This document shows, in pieces, positions 6,555 to 6,845 of a stretch of 6,845 nt of DNA. Numbering within the stretch: position 1 is the first letter of the stretch; each line of letters opens with the position of its first letter. The position numbers and the translations under genes were made by a program. Source of the stretch: an uncultured Gallionellaceae bacterium (lineage in GTDB: Bacteria; Pseudomonadota; Gammaproteobacteria; Burkholderiales; Sulfuricellaceae); contig CALMWM010000501.1 in assembly GCA_937873435.1 (NCBI GenBank), forward strand, positions 1 through 6,845, written 5' to 3'. The notes under the pieces were generated by a model, which was not told the DNA's origin, did not search any database, and saw only the letters and a list, made by a program, of their open reading frames with translations.

Positions 6555-6845
6555 TCAGACGAACTCGTAACCCCTTTCGAACAGCCCCAGACACACCTCC
6601 ACCACTGCCGCGTCGTAAAGCCGGCCACGGTTTTCCCGGACTTCCGCCAACGCCTTCGCGGTTCCCAGCCCCGGACGGTAGGGGCGGTAGGAGGCCATTG
6701 ACTCGACCACGTCGGCCACGCACAGGATGCGCGCACCGAGCATAATTCCCTCGCCCTTCAGCCCACGCGGGTAACCGCTGCCGTCGAGATGCTCGTGGTG
6801 CTGGTAGACCATCTGCGCCACCGGCCAGGGGAATTCGATGTTTTT
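6555..6845 (-). CDS. C-terminal end of an HD-GYP domain phosphodiesterase (5' end outside window)
   Basis: The last 96 residues of a larger protein enter from the right edge. They show the second half of an HD-GYP domain: FPWPVAQMVYQHHEHLDGSGYP contains the HHExxDGxGYP signature, followed by ARILCVADVVESMASYRPYR and a closing segment ending GYEFV. HD-GYP enzymes hydrolyse c-di-GMP, via pGpG or to GMP, using a metal centre; the HHE and GYP motifs are intact here, but the HD pair and any sensor domain lie outside the window. The FPWPVA...ASYRPYR style is typical of proteobacterial sensor-linked HD-GYP proteins. The frame is open to the edge, so an internal GTG at 6821 is not taken as a start. 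The TGA (6557-6555) directly abuts the murI stop codon. Confidence 0.93.
   Translation of the reverse strand, partial: KNIEFPWPVAQMVYQHHEHLDGSGYPRGLKGEGIMLGARILCVADVVESMASYRPYRPGLGTAKALAEVRENRGRLYDAAVVEVCLGLFERGYEFV

Noticed and set aside
5675..6745. Plus-strand frame of 356 codons overlapping murI and the HD-GYP end
   Set aside because: It is the +1/-1 shadow of murI, Arg/Pro/His-rich, and runs across two convergent genes that have clear catalytic motifs.
1..6845. CRISPR array, tRNA/rRNA gene, insertion sequence or attachment site
   Set aside because: No regularly spaced repeats, no tRNA-like cloverleaf, no transposase motif and no terminal inverted repeats with target duplications were seen around the DUF4214 gene or elsewhere.

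Overview
The window looks like ordinary chromosome from a moderately GC-rich betaproteobacterium. The glutamate racemase, the c4-like di-haem cytochrome and the multi-sensor GGDEF/EAL and HD-GYP proteins would fit the Gallionellales/Nitrosomonadales group of environmental, respiratory bacteria. This placement is an inference from protein style, not from a marker gene.

Layout, left to right. Positions 3367 to 1 (minus strand) hold a very large membrane-bound c-di-GMP enzyme (dCache, HAMP, PAS, GAF, PAS, GGDEF, EAL) whose last part runs off the left edge. Positions 3368-3611 contain no intact gene. They hold the upstream region of that gene, an 18-base inverted repeat, and the decayed C-terminal tail of a second EAL-domain gene (minus strand, 3609 to 3476), broken by a frameshift and an in-frame stop. 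Directly abutting the remnant is a visibly less GC-rich gene (4676 to 3612, minus) for a probable type I-secreted surface protein with a PPC-like domain, a minimal RTX calcium-binding segment and a DUF4214 domain. It has its own good promoter (4772-4744), preceded by nested inverted repeats. Upstream of it is a periplasmic di-haem cytochrome c (5600 to 4812, minus, GTG start). This gene is divergent from murI (5748-6554, plus, glutamate racemase), and the two share a 147-base intergenic region with back-to-back promoter candidates. murI meets, stop codon to stop codon with no gap, the 3' end of an HD-GYP phosphodiesterase gene entering from the right edge (minus).

How the genes relate: two intact but truncated-by-window proteins and one gene remnant belong to c-di-GMP turnover, so the locus sits in a c-di-GMP-rich neighbourhood. 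The secreted DUF4214 protein could be an adhesin or surface protein of the kind such signalling controls, but nothing in the sequence proves that link. murI supplies D-glutamate for peptidoglycan and the cytochrome serves periplasmic electron transfer; these look like unrelated neighbours.

I found no RNA gene, CRISPR array, insertion sequence or clearly undescribed system. The observations most worth a second look are the sharp junction between the DUF4214 gene and the EAL remnant, the apparent lack of a methionine ligand in the second cytochrome domain, and the nested inverted repeats at 4779-4802.
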